A DNA stretch of 64,000 nucleotides from Celeribacter indicus (GCF_000819565.1 NZ_CP004393.1:4402001-4466000), one strand, 5' to 3'. Positions 1-8,977 are shown, numbered from the stretch's first letter. Numbers and translations are program-made. The notes: generated by a model not told the origin, from the sequence alone.

Positions 1-926
1 TGAATGCGCTGATCCGGGACCGCATGTCCTCCGAACACGCGCCGCGCATTCCCGAAGTGACGGCGCATCTGATCGAGGCGGGGGGAAAGCGCCTGCGTCC
101 GATGCTGACGCTCGCAGCGGCACGGGCCTGCGGCTATGACGGGCCGTACCACGTCCATCTCGCGGCCACGGTGGAATTCATCCATACCGCGACGCTCCTG
201 CACGACGATGTGGTGGATGAAAGCGCGCAGCGGCGCGGCCGTCCGACGGCGAACCTCCTGTGGGACAACAAGAGTTCCGTTCTGGTCGGCGACTACCTGT
301 TTGCCCGCGCCTTCCAGCTGATGACGGACGCGGACAATATGCGCGTGCTGAAGATCCTGTCCGATGCCTCCGCAACCATCGCGGAGGGCGAGGTGCTCCA
401 ACTCACCGCGGCGCAGGATCTGGCAACCGACGAGGAGGTCTATCTCCAGGTCGTGCGCGGCAAGACCGCGGCGCTGTTCGCGGCGGCGACCGAAGTGGGC
501 GGCGTGCTCGCACGGGCCGACGAGAGCGTCGTTACCGCGCTCCACACCTATGGCGACGCGCTCGGCATCGCCTTCCAGATCGTCGACGACCTTCTCGACT
601 ACTGGGGCTCGGAACAGACCGGCAAGAACGTCGGCGACGACTTCCGGGAGCGCAAGCTGACCCTGCCGCTGATCAAGGCTGTGGCGAATGCCGACGCGAC
701 GGAGCGTGCCTTCTGGGTCCGCACCATCGAGAAGGGCCGGCAGGAGGAGGGCGATCTCGATCATGCCATCGCGCTTCTGACCCGGCATGGCGCCCTTGAG
801 GCGACGCGCCAAGTCGCGCTCGACTGGGCGGAGAGGGCGAAGGTGGCGCTCGATGTCCTGCCCGAGGGAGAGATCGTCGACATGCTCTCCGACATTGCCG
901 ATTACGTGGTGGCACGGCTGCGCTGA
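1..926 (+). CDS. ispB: Polyprenyl diphosphate synthase (octa/decaprenyl), 5' end cut by window
   Basis: Trans-type prenyltransferase that builds the ubiquinone side chain by successive IPP additions to an allylic diphosphate. The open frame runs into the left edge with no stop (codons from base 3 read N-A-L-I-R-D-R before the first in-window ATG at 24), so the true start is outside. Both aspartate-rich Mg-diphosphate motifs are present: DDVVD at about residue 61 of the visible ATG form and DDLLD near residue 188, with the GGKRLRP substrate signature near the N terminus. The visible part ends normally at TGA 924-926. It converges on ispE with 11 bp between stops. Product chain length cannot be read from sequence. 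Confidence 0.93.
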   Translation, partial: NALIRDRMSSEHAPRIPEVTAHLIEAGGKRLRPMLTLAAARACGYDGPYHVHLAATVEFIHTATLLHDDVVDESAQRRGRPTANLLWDNKSSVLVGDYLFARAFQLMTDADNMRVLKILSDASATIAEGEVLQLTAAQDLATDEEVYLQVVRGKTAALFAAATEVGGVLARADESVVTALHTYGDALGIAFQIVDDLLDYWGSEQTGKNVGDDFRERKLTLPLIKAVANADATERAFWVRTIEKGRQEEGDLDHAIALLTRHGALEATRQVALDWAERAKVALDVLPEGEIVDMLSDIADYVVARLR

Positions 927-937
927 GCCCCGCTCTG

Positions 938-1768
938 TCAGACCGGCAATGTGCTGGCCGAGCGGACCCACCACCAGGGATTCCGGGCGGTGAGCTGCGC
1001 CGCGGCGACATCGGCGCGATAGCGATCCTCGAACAGTGCGAAACAGGTCGCACCCGATCCCGACATCCGCACCATCCGCGCCCCCGGCGCCTGCGCCAGC
1101 GCGGCGAGTGCGGCGGTGATTTCGGGCGCGATCCCGACCGCCGCCCCCTCGAGGTCGTTGCGCTGAGTCGAAAGCCAGTCGATCATCGCCAGCGCATCCG
1201 GCCAGTCCGGCAGGATCTCCGGCATGGGCGTGTTGTCGCGCCGCTCAAGCCCCGCGAAGACGGCGGGCGTCGCCACCTCCACCCGCGGATTGACCAGCAC
1301 CAGATGCAGGACCGGCATGCTGACCGGCCGCAGCCTTTCGCCCACTCCAGTCATCCGCGCGGGACGCGTGGACAGGCAGACGGGAAGATCGGCGCCGAGG
1401 GTGAGCGCCCGTTCCGCACTGACCGGGGTGGCGCCGAGCCGGGCCGCCGCCCTGAGCGTCGCGGCCGCATCCGCCGATCCGCCACCGATGCCAGAGGCCG
1501 GCGGCAGCCGCTTGTCGAGCAGGATCTCCATCGGCCATTCCGCAAGGCGCGCGGCCCGCAGCGCGAGGTTCGTCTCGTCCGTCGGCACGCCCGCGGCGAA
1601 GGGACCCGTCACCTCGAACGTCGAGGCCGCCGCGGGGCTGGCCGTGATCTGGTCGCCCACGTCGACGAAGGCCACGAGGCTGTCAAGGAGGTGATATCCG
1701 TCCTCCCGCTGTCCGGTGACGTGCAGGGTGAGGTTGATCTTCGCGGGAGCAAAAACCTTAACCGTCAT
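938..1768 (-). CDS. ispE: 4-diphosphocytidyl-2-C-methyl-D-erythritol kinase
   Basis: GHMP-family kinase of the MEP isoprenoid pathway; phosphorylates the 2-OH of CDP-methylerythritol with ATP. I chose ATG 1768 (276 residues), which puts the family N-terminal motif PAKINL at residues 8-13; an open frame extends upstream to 1948 but that stretch overlaps the preceding gene and has no family character. The GHMP ATP-binding loop PPASGIGGGSADAA lies in the first half and a C-terminal RMSGSGATCF glycine loop is present. The start overlaps the end of the upstream TPR gene by 11 bp on the same strand, so translation is probably coupled. Confidence 0.93.
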   Translation of the reverse strand: MTVKVFAPAKINLTLHVTGQREDGYHLLDSLVAFVDVGDQITASPAAASTFEVTGPFAAGVPTDETNLALRAARLAEWPMEILLDKRLPPASGIGGGSADAAATLRAAARLGATPVSAERALTLGADLPVCLSTRPARMTGVGERLRPVSMPVLHLVLVNPRVEVATPAVFAGLERRDNTPMPEILPDWPDALAMIDWLSTQRNDLEGAAVGIAPEITAALAALAQAPGARMVRMSGSGATCFALFEDRYRADVAAAQLTARNPWWWVRSASTLPV

Positions 1769-3461
1769 TCGGACTCCGGGTCGGCGCCTCGCCCTCGTCG
1801 ATGAGCACCCGGTCGAGCCCCACGTCAAGCTTGCGCCGGATCCGTTCGGCATCCTCGTCCTCGGGCTCGAAGGACAGCGCGCGCTCCCACTGGAACCGCG
1901 CCTCGCGTTCGCGACCGACCGCCCAATAAACGTCGCCCAGGTGATCATTGATGATCGGATCGACCGGCATCAGCGCGACCGCGCGCTCCATCGGGTCGAC
2001 CGCCTCCTCGTACCGGCCGAGACGGTAGAGCCCCCAACCCAGGGAATCGGTGATGTAGCCGTCCTGCGGCCGCGCCTCGGCGGCCTTGCGGATCATGTCC
2101 ATCGCTTCGTCGAGGTTGGACTTCATCTCCAGAAAGGAATAGCCGAGATAGTTCAGCACCTGCGGCTGGTCGGGCTGAAGCGCGAGCGCCTGACGCAGAT
2201 CGGTCTCAGCCTCCTCCCACTGGCCCAGACGCTCATGGGCAATCCCGCGGGTAAAGAACAGCGGCCAATCGGAGCGGGTCGGCTCCCCGGTCAGATCGAC
2301 TGCGGCCGAATAGGCCGCCACGGCTTCCTCATAGCGTTCGTGTCGGCGCAGCGCGTCGCCGAGGGCAATCTGGGCGCTCGCGAGTTCGGGACGCGCCTTC
2401 GCGAGCTGTCGCAGCACCTCGAGCTCCGCCTCGTCTTGCCCCGAGGCGCGGAGCGTGTTCGCCCGTCCGAGCTCCGCCATCGGATAGGCCGGGTCCTCCG
2501 GCGGGATTGCCGCAAAGGCCTCCGCCGCGAGCGCATGGCGTCCGAGCCGTTCGAGAAGGGAAGCGACGGCGAGCGCATAGCTCGCCTGATCGGGACGCAG
2601 TTCCTGCGCCATGCGCGCATAAAGCAGGGTATAGGCATCGTCGAGACCGCCATCGAGCGCCGAGGCGACCGCGAAGAACACATCGGCCATCCCGTCCCTT
2701 GCATTGCGCACGACGGTGAAGGGCGCGCGTTCTCCGGCCTCGAGCGTGCGGCGCAGCGCTTCGACGCCGGGGTCCTCGGCTCCGCCGAAGGCCTCGTCAA
2801 GGAGCGCGAGCGCCTCCTCGTTGCGTTCGAGCTGACTCAGGACCTGGGCCCGCGCCAGCACGGAGAGACGGGTCGGCGCCATCGCGGGATCGGAAAGGGT
2901 CTGCTCCGCCCCCTCGAAATCGCCCACCAGCGCCAGGGCCAGCGCCTTGTTGTAGGGGCCGAAGAATTCAAACCCCTCGACCTGCGCGGCCTGCGTGTCG
3001 AAGATCTCGAGCGCGGCGCTCATGTCGCCCTCACCGACCAGCGCCCAGGCCCGCAACATCCCGTCGACCACGGTGCTGATGCTTTTGCCGTCATCGAGCG
3101 CGGCGATCACCGCGGCGAAGTCATCCTCCCGCGCCATGCGGGTCAGCAGGGCCATTGCCGCGATCTGGTTTCCCGGTTCGAGCGTGTCGAGGCGCTCCGC
3201 ATCCTGCTGCGCGGCATCGAAATTCCCCATGGAGAGTTCGGAGGACACCACCGCTTCGAGCAGCGCGGCATTCTCGGGATCGTCCACGAGCGCACGTTCG
3301 GCATATTGCGACAGGTCCTCGAAGGAGCGGTCGATCGTCGCCTGGCGCGCCGCCAGATAGGCGCCCACATCGGCCGTGGCGGCGCGGGGCGAAAGGCCGC
3401 CCGCGAGCACCAGTCCCGCTGCGGTCATCGCGATTATCATGCGGCCGGCGCGTGCTGTCAC
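1758..3461 (-). CDS. Exported tetratricopeptide-repeat protein
   Basis: A protein of about 567 residues with an N-terminal hydrophobic export signal (IIAMTAAGLVLAGGL followed by an ATA cleavage-like site) and TPR-type helical repeats along its length; clear units sit in the C-terminal third, e.g. LNYLGYSFLEMK and DSLGWGLYRLGRYEEAV. TPR arrays are protein-protein scaffolds, here probably periplasmic. GTG 3461 is preferred because GGAG lies 7 bp upstream; GTG 3488 and ATG 3440 are alternatives. It immediately precedes and overlaps ispE. Such TPR proteins next to ispE recur in Rhodobacteraceae, but the partner and role are unknown to me. Confidence 0.8.
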   Translation of the reverse strand: MTARAGRMIIAMTAAGLVLAGGLSPRAATADVGAYLAARQATIDRSFEDLSQYAERALVDDPENAALLEAVVSSELSMGNFDAAQQDAERLDTLEPGNQIAAMALLTRMAREDDFAAVIAALDDGKSISTVVDGMLRAWALVGEGDMSAALEIFDTQAAQVEGFEFFGPYNKALALALVGDFEGAEQTLSDPAMAPTRLSVLARAQVLSQLERNEEALALLDEAFGGAEDPGVEALRRTLEAGERAPFTVVRNARDGMADVFFAVASALDGGLDDAYTLLYARMAQELRPDQASYALAVASLLERLGRHALAAEAFAAIPPEDPAYPMAELGRANTLRASGQDEAELEVLRQLAKARPELASAQIALGDALRRHERYEEAVAAYSAAVDLTGEPTRSDWPLFFTRGIAHERLGQWEEAETDLRQALALQPDQPQVLNYLGYSFLEMKSNLDEAMDMIRKAAEARPQDGYITDSLGWGLYRLGRYEEAVDPMERAVALMPVDPIINDHLGDVYWAVGREREARFQWERALSFEPEDEDAERIRRKLDVGLDRVLIDEGEAPTRSPNDG

Positions 3462-3581
3462 CTGTCTACTCCATGGCTTGTCGTCCACGGGAGCCTATCC
3501 GCCAAAGCGGCCCGCCGCAACGCAAACGGGAGCCGCCGGGGCCCCCGTTTTCCGGTCGGTCGCAACACGTTGCCGTGAAGC

Positions 3582-5231
3582 TCACATATTCCCGTAGTTG
3601 GGACCATCGCCGCCCTGCGGCACCGTCCAGTTGATGTTCTGGGGCGGGTCCTTGATGTCGCAGGTCTTGCAATGCACGCAGTTCTGGAAGTTGATCTGGA
3701 ACCGCAGATCCGCGCCCTCGCCCACGTATTCATAGACCCCCGCCGGGCAATATCGCGCCGACGGGCCGGCATATTCGGGCAGATTCACCCTGAGCGGGAT
3801 CTCCGGATCCTTGAGCTTCAGGTGGCAGGGCTGGCTTTCCTCGTGGTTCGTCGCCGAGAAGGAAACATTCGTCAGCCTGTCGAAGGAAATCACGCCATCG
3901 GGCTTGGGATAGTCGATCGGCTTGAACTTTGCCGCCTTGCCGGTCGCCTCCGCATCCGTCTTGCCGTGTTTCACCGTGCCGAACATCGAGATGCCGAGAA
4001 GGTTATTCGTCCACATGTCGAACCCGCCAAGCGCCAGCGATGCGGTTAGGCCATATTTCGACCACAGCGGCTTGACGTTGCGCACGCGCTTAAGGTCGCG
4101 GCCCACCGCCCCCTCGCGCAGTTCGGTGTCGTAGCTTTCGAGCGTGTCGCCGGAGCGACCCTCCCCCAGCGCCGCGACGACATGCTCCGCCGCCGCCTTG
4201 CCCGACAGCATCGCGTTGTGGTTGCCCTTGATCCGCGGCACGTTGACGAGCCCGACCGAACAGCCGAGAAGCGCACCCCCCGGAAAGGCCGCCTTTGGCA
4301 TCGACTGATAGCCGCCCTCCGAGATCGCCCGCGCGCCATAGGCCACGCGCTTGCCCCCCTCGAGCAGTTCGCGCACCAGCGGATGATGCTTGAACCGCTG
4401 GAATTCCATGTAGGGATAGAGATAGGGATTCTCATAGTTCAGGTGGACCACGAAACCGAGATAGAGCTGGTTGTTCTCCGCGTGGTAGATGAAGCCACCG
4501 CCGCCCGCGTTCGAGCCGAGCGGCCAGCCCATCGAGTGCCAGACCTTGCCCTCGCGGTGCTTCGACGGGTCGATCTCCCAGATCTCCTTCATCCCGAGGC
4601 CGTATTTCTGCGCGTCGCGGCCGGTCCGCAGGTCGTATTTCGCGATGATCTCCTTCGCGAGAGACCCGCGCACGCCTTCGCCGATCAGGACATATTTGCC
4701 GAGCAATTCCATGCCAGGCTCGTAGGCCTCGGTCGGCTCGCCGTCCGGGCCGCGGCCGAATTCGCCCGCCACGACGCCCCGAACCTCACCGTTCTCGCCA
4801 TAGACCAGTTGCGAGCAGGACATGCCGGGGAAGACCTCGACGCCGAGTTCCTCGGCCTGTTCGGCCATCCAGCGGCAGACATTGCCCATGGAGACGATAT
4901 AGTTGCCATGGTTCGACATCAGCGGCGGCAGCGGCCAGTTCGGAATGCGGATCGAGCCTGCCTCGCCCAGGACGTGGAAATGGTCTTCGGTCACCTCCGT
5001 CTTTACCGGCGCGCCCCGATCCTTCCAGTCCGGGATCAGCGCGTCGAGACCGCAGGGATCGAGCACCGCGCCGGACAGGATATGGGCGCCGACTTCCGAC
5101 CCCTTCTCGAGCACGACCACCGAAAGATCGGGATCGAGCTGTTTCAGCCGGATTGCCGCCGACAGGCCGGCAGGTCCCGCCCCGACAATAACCACGTCAT
5201 ATTCCATCGCCTCACGCTCGATGATCGACAT
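3582..5231 (-). CDS. Electron transfer flavoprotein-ubiquinone oxidoreductase
   Basis: ETF-QO passes electrons from reduced ETF (fatty-acid and amino-acid dehydrogenases) into ubiquinone at the inner membrane. The protein of 549 residues starts at ATG 5231, with GGGAG about 7 bp upstream in the transcript sense, and begins with the FAD dinucleotide fold VVIVGAGPAGLSAAIRL. The C terminus carries the 4Fe-4S ligands: CPAGVYEY, then CVHCKTCDI followed by the family ending near DPPQNINW. Length matches the family. An acyl-CoA dehydrogenase that would feed it lies at 10.6-12.3 kb. The 5' side faces greA across 320 bp. Confidence 0.95.
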   Translation of the reverse strand: MSIIEREAMEYDVVIVGAGPAGLSAAIRLKQLDPDLSVVVLEKGSEVGAHILSGAVLDPCGLDALIPDWKDRGAPVKTEVTEDHFHVLGEAGSIRIPNWPLPPLMSNHGNYIVSMGNVCRWMAEQAEELGVEVFPGMSCSQLVYGENGEVRGVVAGEFGRGPDGEPTEAYEPGMELLGKYVLIGEGVRGSLAKEIIAKYDLRTGRDAQKYGLGMKEIWEIDPSKHREGKVWHSMGWPLGSNAGGGGFIYHAENNQLYLGFVVHLNYENPYLYPYMEFQRFKHHPLVRELLEGGKRVAYGARAISEGGYQSMPKAAFPGGALLGCSVGLVNVPRIKGNHNAMLSGKAAAEHVVAALGEGRSGDTLESYDTELREGAVGRDLKRVRNVKPLWSKYGLTASLALGGFDMWTNNLLGISMFGTVKHGKTDAEATGKAAKFKPIDYPKPDGVISFDRLTNVSFSATNHEESQPCHLKLKDPEIPLRVNLPEYAGPSARYCPAGVYEYVGEGADLRFQINFQNCVHCKTCDIKDPPQNINWTVPQGGDGPNYGNM

Positions 5232-5551
5232 TAAATTTCTCCCTGGCTCAGGCGCAATTCTGCGCAGTCCTACCCGCATTCCCGCGTGATGGTCAATTTC
5301 AGAACACATATGGCGTCGCAACGTTAATGCCATCGTGTCGCGAAAACGCCGGACAATCTGAAAAAAGCGGAAGCTGACGCCTGGGACCACGGTCGGAAAG
5401 CGACATGCACGGCCTCGCCGGAACGACAGAACGCTTGCAATCGAGGGCCATTCCGCGTCAGGTATAACGCCAAGAGTCAGAGAGACCACACGCGCGGCGG
5501 TTTTCCGCCGCGGTCTTTTTTTATGCAGTGGAAGGCCAGGGAAGAGATCCT
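5232..5551. other. Divergent intergenic region, ETF-QO / greA
   Basis: 320 bp between divergent start codons with no convincing coding potential. It must hold the ETF-QO promoter (minus) and the greA promoter (plus). On the plus strand a TATAAC hexamer at 5463-5468 is the best -10 candidate for greA, but the nearest -35-like TTGCAA (5435-5440) is 22 bp away, so the promoter call is weak. The greA side ends in a leader containing an intrinsic terminator. Confidence 0.5.
5493..5523 (+). terminator. Intrinsic terminator inside the greA leader
   Basis: Perfect 8-bp stem CGCGGCGG (5493-5500), TTTT loop, CCGCCGCG (5505-5512), then GGTC and a run of seven T ending at 5522. The T run lies 3' on the plus strand only, so it terminates rightward transcription. 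The gene to the left is divergent, so there is no upstream plus-strand gene to terminate. The hairpin lies 29 bp before the greA ATG and therefore acts on greA's own leader. Confidence 0.8.
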
Positions 5552-6022
5552 ATGGAAAAGATCCTGATGACCCGCGCGGGGCATGCCGCGCTGAACGAAG
5601 AGCTGAAAAAACTCAAGTCCGTCGAGCGCCCGGCGATTATCCAGGCCATCGCGGAAGCGCGCGAGCTTGGCGATCTTTCCGAGAACGCCGAATACCATTC
5701 CGCGCGGGAGAAGCAGAGCTTCATCGAGGGGCGGATCAAGGAGCTCGAAGGCATCCTGTCGCTCGCCGAAGTGGTCGATCCCAAAAGCCTGTCCGGTGCG
5801 GTGAAATTCTCCGCCACGGTGACGATCGTCGACGAGGACACCGATGAGGAGAAGACCTATCAGATCGTCGGCGAACATGAGGCCGATATCGAGCGCGGAC
5901 TTCTGAACATCAAGTCTCCGCTCGCTCGTGCACTCATCGGCAAGGACGAGGGCGACAGCGTCGAAGTCCGCACGCCGGGCGGCGAAAAGAGCTACGAAAT
6001 CCTCAAGATCGCGTATATCTGA
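5552..6022 (+). CDS. greA: Transcription elongation factor GreA
   Basis: Stimulates transcript cleavage by backtracked RNA polymerase. The 156-residue product has the N-terminal coiled-coil domain with the conserved acidic tip region ([20 protein letters not shown]) and the C-terminal FKBP-like domain ending [13 protein letters not shown] 5552 is chosen over an in-frame upstream ATG/GTG at 5528 because AGGGAAGAG precedes it at ribosome-binding distance and the resulting N terminus ([18 protein letters not shown]) matches the family. A terminator in its leader suggests attenuation. Twenty bp separate it from the next gene, so both are probably co-transcribed. Confidence 0.95.
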   Translation: MEKILMTRAGHAALNEELKKLKSVERPAIIQAIAEARELGDLSENAEYHSAREKQSFIEGRIKELEGILSLAEVVDPKSLSGAVKFSATVTIVDEDTDEEKTYQIVGEHEADIERGLLNIKSPLARALIGKDEGDSVEVRTPGGEKSYEILKIAYI

Positions 6023-6042
6023 GGCGGCAGGAAGACGCGGTC

Positions 6043-7059
6043 GTGGAGGCCCATGTGGCAGAGGACAGCCCCAAGAAGATCGAGCTCGGCGTGTACCAGC
6101 GGCCGGAAGAAGAACCGAAGATCACCGCGACGGAAGTGATCGCCGCGGTTCTTTCGCTGATCTGGCTTGCCCTCACCGCCGGCTTCTTCCTCATCCTCGG
6201 CGATGGTTCCGGCGAGTTCGATTCGATCCGCTTCGTGATGATGCTGATCGCGATCTTCATGCCGGTGGCGATGATCTGGGTCGGCGCGCTCGCGGTGCGG
6301 GTCTCCGTCACGATGCGCGAGGAAAGCCGCAGGCTTCAGTCCGCGATCTCCGCCATGCGTCAGTCCTACCTGTCGCAGCAACATGCCGGCGCGCAACCGA
6401 CGAGCGTGGAGAAGAAGCTCGAAGAGATCGCCGCCGCCCAGCGCAAGACGGAGACGACGCTGGCCATGTTCACCTCGATCCGCCCCGCGGCGACCCCGGC
6501 GGAGGACCGGCTGGCGATCCCCGCGCCCGCGCTTGTCGAGGAACAGGCCTCCCTGGCGCTGGGGACACCCGCCGAATCCCTCGCCCCGCCACTCTCGGTT
6601 GCCGATTTCATCAAGGCGATGAATTTTCCCGAAACCGCAGAGGACAAGGAAGGATTCCGTGCCCTGCGCCGCGCCCTCTCCGACCGCAAGATCAGCCAGC
6701 TCATTCACGCCGCGCAGGATGTGCTCACGCTGCTGTCCCAGGACGGGATCTACATGGACGACCTCCGTCCCGACCGCGCGAAACCCGCGCTCTGGCGGCG
6801 CTTTGCGGGCGGGGAACGCGGCCATGCCATCGCTCCCTTGGGCGGGGTCCGCGACCGCTCCTCGCTCGCCCTCGCCTCGGGCCGGATGAAGCAGGACGCC
6901 ATCTTCCGGGACGCCGTCCATCATTTTCTGCGCAAGTTCGACAAGACCTTCTCCGAATTCGCCTCCTCCGCGACGGACGAGGAAATCGCCGCGCTGACCG
7001 ACACCCGCACCGCGCGCGCCTTCATGCTCCTGGGGCGTGTCACGGGAACCTTCGACTGA
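6043..7059 (+). CDS. Conserved membrane protein, two TM segments plus coiled coil
   Basis: I do not recognise a named family. The 338-residue product has an acidic/basic N-terminal tail, two hydrophobic segments at about residues 30-52 and 64-85, and then a predicted cytoplasmic region opening with a heptad-like stretch (about 88-145, MREESRRLQSAISAMRQ). The C-terminal half is soluble and alpha-helical in character. GTG 6043 is preceded by AGGAAG at 8 bp; GTG 6055 is an alternative. It follows greA by 20 bp. An 8-bp inverted repeat, GCGCCATT (7062-7069) with AATGGCGC (7098-7105), directly follows the stop and may mark transcript processing or termination, but it has no T run. Confidence 0.75.
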   Translation: MEAHVAEDSPKKIELGVYQRPEEEPKITATEVIAAVLSLIWLALTAGFFLILGDGSGEFDSIRFVMMLIAIFMPVAMIWVGALAVRVSVTMREESRRLQSAISAMRQSYLSQQHAGAQPTSVEKKLEEIAAAQRKTETTLAMFTSIRPAATPAEDRLAIPAPALVEEQASLALGTPAESLAPPLSVADFIKAMNFPETAEDKEGFRALRRALSDRKISQLIHAAQDVLTLLSQDGIYMDDLRPDRAKPALWRRFAGGERGHAIAPLGGVRDRSSLALASGRMKQDAIFRDAVHHFLRKFDKTFSEFASSATDEEIAALTDTRTARAFMLLGRVTGTFD

Positions 7060-7162
7060 GCGCGCCATTCACCGATCGCCCCCCCGGCTTCGCGAAAAAT
7101 GGCGCTGGGACAGCCTTGTGATTTCGCCTAGTGTCGCCTGACCTTCGGACCCGGAGAATGCC

Positions 7163-7873
7163 ATGTCCCCCAGCACGCGCCAGTTCCTCACCGGCGTCAG
7201 AGACGGCCTGCCCTTTCACATCGTGATCTGGCCATTTGCCGCGATCTTCGGCGCGATTGCCGCCCAGGCGGGCCTGAACGTCGCGCAGGTGATGGGATTT
7301 TCCGTGCTGATGATCGCGGGGTCAGCACAGCTCACCGCGCTCCAGCTCATGACCGAGCAGGCGCCCACCGTCATCGTCATCCTCACCGCCCTTGCGGTCA
7401 ATCTGCGGGCGGGCATGTATTCGGCCTCGATCACGCCACATCTCGGCAAGGCCCCGCTTCTGACCCGCGCCTTCGCGGCCTATTTGCTTTACGATCAGCC
7501 TTTTGCGCTCTCGAGCGTCAAGTTCGAGGAGGAGCCGGAGCTGAGCCTGTCCGAAAAGCTCGGTTATTTCTTCGGCGTCGCCATTCCTATCGGGCTCGGA
7601 TGGTATGCGATGACCCTGTTCGGGGCGCTTCTGGGTGACCGGATGCCGTCCGATATCGGTCTCGAATTCGCGGTGCCGATCACCTTCCTGGCGGTCATCG
7701 CGCCGCTGTTGAAATCCCTGGCCCATCTGGCCTCCGCCGTCACCGCGATGGTGCTCGCGCTCGTGCTCGACGTCCTCCCCTTCGGCACGGGACTGCTCGT
7801 TGCGGCATGTGTGGCGCTCTTCGTCGGAGCGGGAGTGGAAACCTGGGTAGAGAAACGAAAGGCGCGCAGATGA
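7163..7873 (+). CDS. azlC: AzlC-family branched-chain amino-acid exporter, large subunit
   Basis: Large membrane subunit of the two-component AzlCD exporter, a family linked to efflux of branched-chain amino acids and analogues. The 236-residue polytopic protein shows the family's N-terminal pattern DGLPFHIVIWPFAAIFG and the conserved VNLRAGMYSASITPHL segment. Its stop overlaps the start of azlD (ATGA at 7870-7873), so the two subunits are translationally coupled. The gene is preceded by about 100 bp without a clear consensus promoter. Substrate specificity cannot be deduced. Confidence 0.88.
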   Translation: MSPSTRQFLTGVRDGLPFHIVIWPFAAIFGAIAAQAGLNVAQVMGFSVLMIAGSAQLTALQLMTEQAPTVIVILTALAVNLRAGMYSASITPHLGKAPLLTRAFAAYLLYDQPFALSSVKFEEEPELSLSEKLGYFFGVAIPIGLGWYAMTLFGALLGDRMPSDIGLEFAVPITFLAVIAPLLKSLAHLASAVTAMVLALVLDVLPFGTGLLVAACVALFVGAGVETWVEKRKARR

Positions 7874-8202
7874 TCGAAGCAGACAGCGGGGAAATCTGGG
7901 CGATCATCATCTGCCTCGGGATCGGCACCTTCCTGATCCGCTTTTCCTTCCTGGGCCTCGTCGGAGACCGCCCGCTGCCCGGCTGGGCGCTGCGGCTCCT
8001 GCGCTATACGCCGGTCGCGGTGCTTCCCGCGGTCGCCTCTCCGATGATCTTCGGATCGGGAGAGCATGCGGCGGAACCGCTGCGGCTGGTCTGCGCCGCA
8101 CTGACGGTGATTGTGGGCATCTGGACACGCAGCGTCCTCTGGGCGATCGTCGCCGGCCTCGGCCTGTTCTTCGGCCTTGGCGCAATCCTTCAGCTCAGTT
8201 GA
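7870..8202 (+). CDS. azlD: AzlD-family exporter small subunit
   Basis: Small partner of AzlC. The 110-residue protein has three to four hydrophobic segments and the family's early TFLIRFSFL motif. ATG 7870 overlaps the azlC stop by 4 bp; an in-frame upstream start at 7807 would give an unlikely extension inside azlC. The 3' end overlaps the convergent lipoprotein gene by 8 bp (8195-8202), so the two transcripts share a tail. Confidence 0.88.
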   Translation: MIEADSGEIWAIIICLGIGTFLIRFSFLGLVGDRPLPGWALRLLRYTPVAVLPAVASPMIFGSGEHAAEPLRLVCAALTVIVGIWTRSVLWAIVAGLGLFFGLGAILQLS

Positions 8203-8812
8203 GCAGAAGCGGCGGGGCCTGCACGAGCCGCCCGTTGTCGTCGGGGCTGTCGTCGTAGAACTTGCTCTCGATCACTCCCGGCTGCTCGGCGAACCAGAAC
8301 ATCAGCTTCTTCGGCGACATCGTGCGGGGCACATCCCCGAAGCCCGGCAGCCCCTGCAGGATCGAGGAGACGCTCGCGGCGCATTGGGTCTTCGACACCG
8401 CGCCATGGGACTGGATCTTGGCCAGCGCCAGCTCCGCGACCTCGGGGCTCACCACGATCTCCTGACGCACCACATGCCAGGTCACGCGGGCGTGGTAATC
8501 CATATAGAACTGCACAGCCGCATCCGACATGCCGAAATGCACATCATTCCGCTCCGGCAGGTGCGGATGATAGAACGTGCCCGCCGGATCGAAGATCGCG
8601 CGCTGCGAGGGGGCGTTGACCAAGAGCGAGGAATGCCCGCCCTTGCCGCTCCGGTTGTTGATGACGGTGAACAGGGTCAGCGAATAGGGTGCGCCGTGAA
8701 CGTAGCGGGCGCGGGCGACCTCTGCGTCCGGCGCCCATTTCGACTCGGCGGCACCACAGGCAGACAGGATCAGAAGGCCCAGAAGCCCGAACACGCGGTA
8801 AAGAATCGGCAA
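8195..8812 (-). CDS. Lipoprotein with possible permuted papain-like fold
   Basis: A 205-residue protein with a lipoprotein signal (hydrophobic stretch ending LLILSAC, Cys19 as the lipidated residue). I do not recognise a characterised family. A His in GKGGHSSLLV (His60) precedes a Cys in SKTQCAASVSSILQGLPGF (Cys144); this His-before-Cys order with a GH-S/T-hydrophobic strand is what circularly permuted NlpC/P60 hydrolases show, so a thiol hydrolase acting on envelope material is possible but is inference. It is the last gene of a minus-strand run and overlaps azlD tail to tail. Confidence 0.78.
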   Translation of the reverse strand: MPILYRVFGLLGLLILSACGAAESKWAPDAEVARARYVHGAPYSLTLFTVINNRSGKGGHSSLLVNAPSQRAIFDPAGTFYHPHLPERNDVHFGMSDAAVQFYMDYHARVTWHVVRQEIVVSPEVAELALAKIQSHGAVSKTQCAASVSSILQGLPGFGDVPRTMSPKKLMFWFAEQPGVIESKFYDDSPDDNGRLVQAPPLLLN

Positions 8813-8842
8813 AACTAAGCCCCCCGGCCGCAGCGAACGCGA

Positions 8843-8977
8843 TCAGCTGTTGAAGATGGCGAGGAACAACAGGACCACGACCGAGGCGCCCGCCACATAG
8901 GTGGCCGCCTTCAGGAAACCGTTAAAGGTCTTTTCCTGCGCGGTGATGTCCATCTCTCCGTGTTTGTAGTCCGACAT
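8843..8977 (-). CDS. aa3-type cytochrome c oxidase subunit IV (44 residues)
   Basis: Very small single-helix subunit of the alphaproteobacterial aa3 oxidase. The translated product begins MSDYKHGEMDITAQEKTFNG and continues with one membrane helix (AATYVAGASVVVLLFLAIF) and a two-residue tail. The DIxxxEKTFxGFxK pattern before the helix is the family signature. ATG 8977 has AAGGACAG at a normal ribosome-binding distance. It lies between a DUF6173-like gene and the lipoprotein, away from other oxidase genes, which is usual for this subunit in Rhodobacteraceae. Confidence 0.93.
   Translation of the reverse strand: MSDYKHGEMDITAQEKTFNGFLKAATYVAGASVVVLLFLAIFNS

Noticed and set aside
1716..3578. 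Long plus-strand open frame (about 620 codons) opposite the TPR gene
   Set aside because: It mirrors a real minus-strand gene with export signal and TPR repeats; the product is Arg/His/Gly-rich without family motifs, as expected for an antisense frame in GC-rich DNA.
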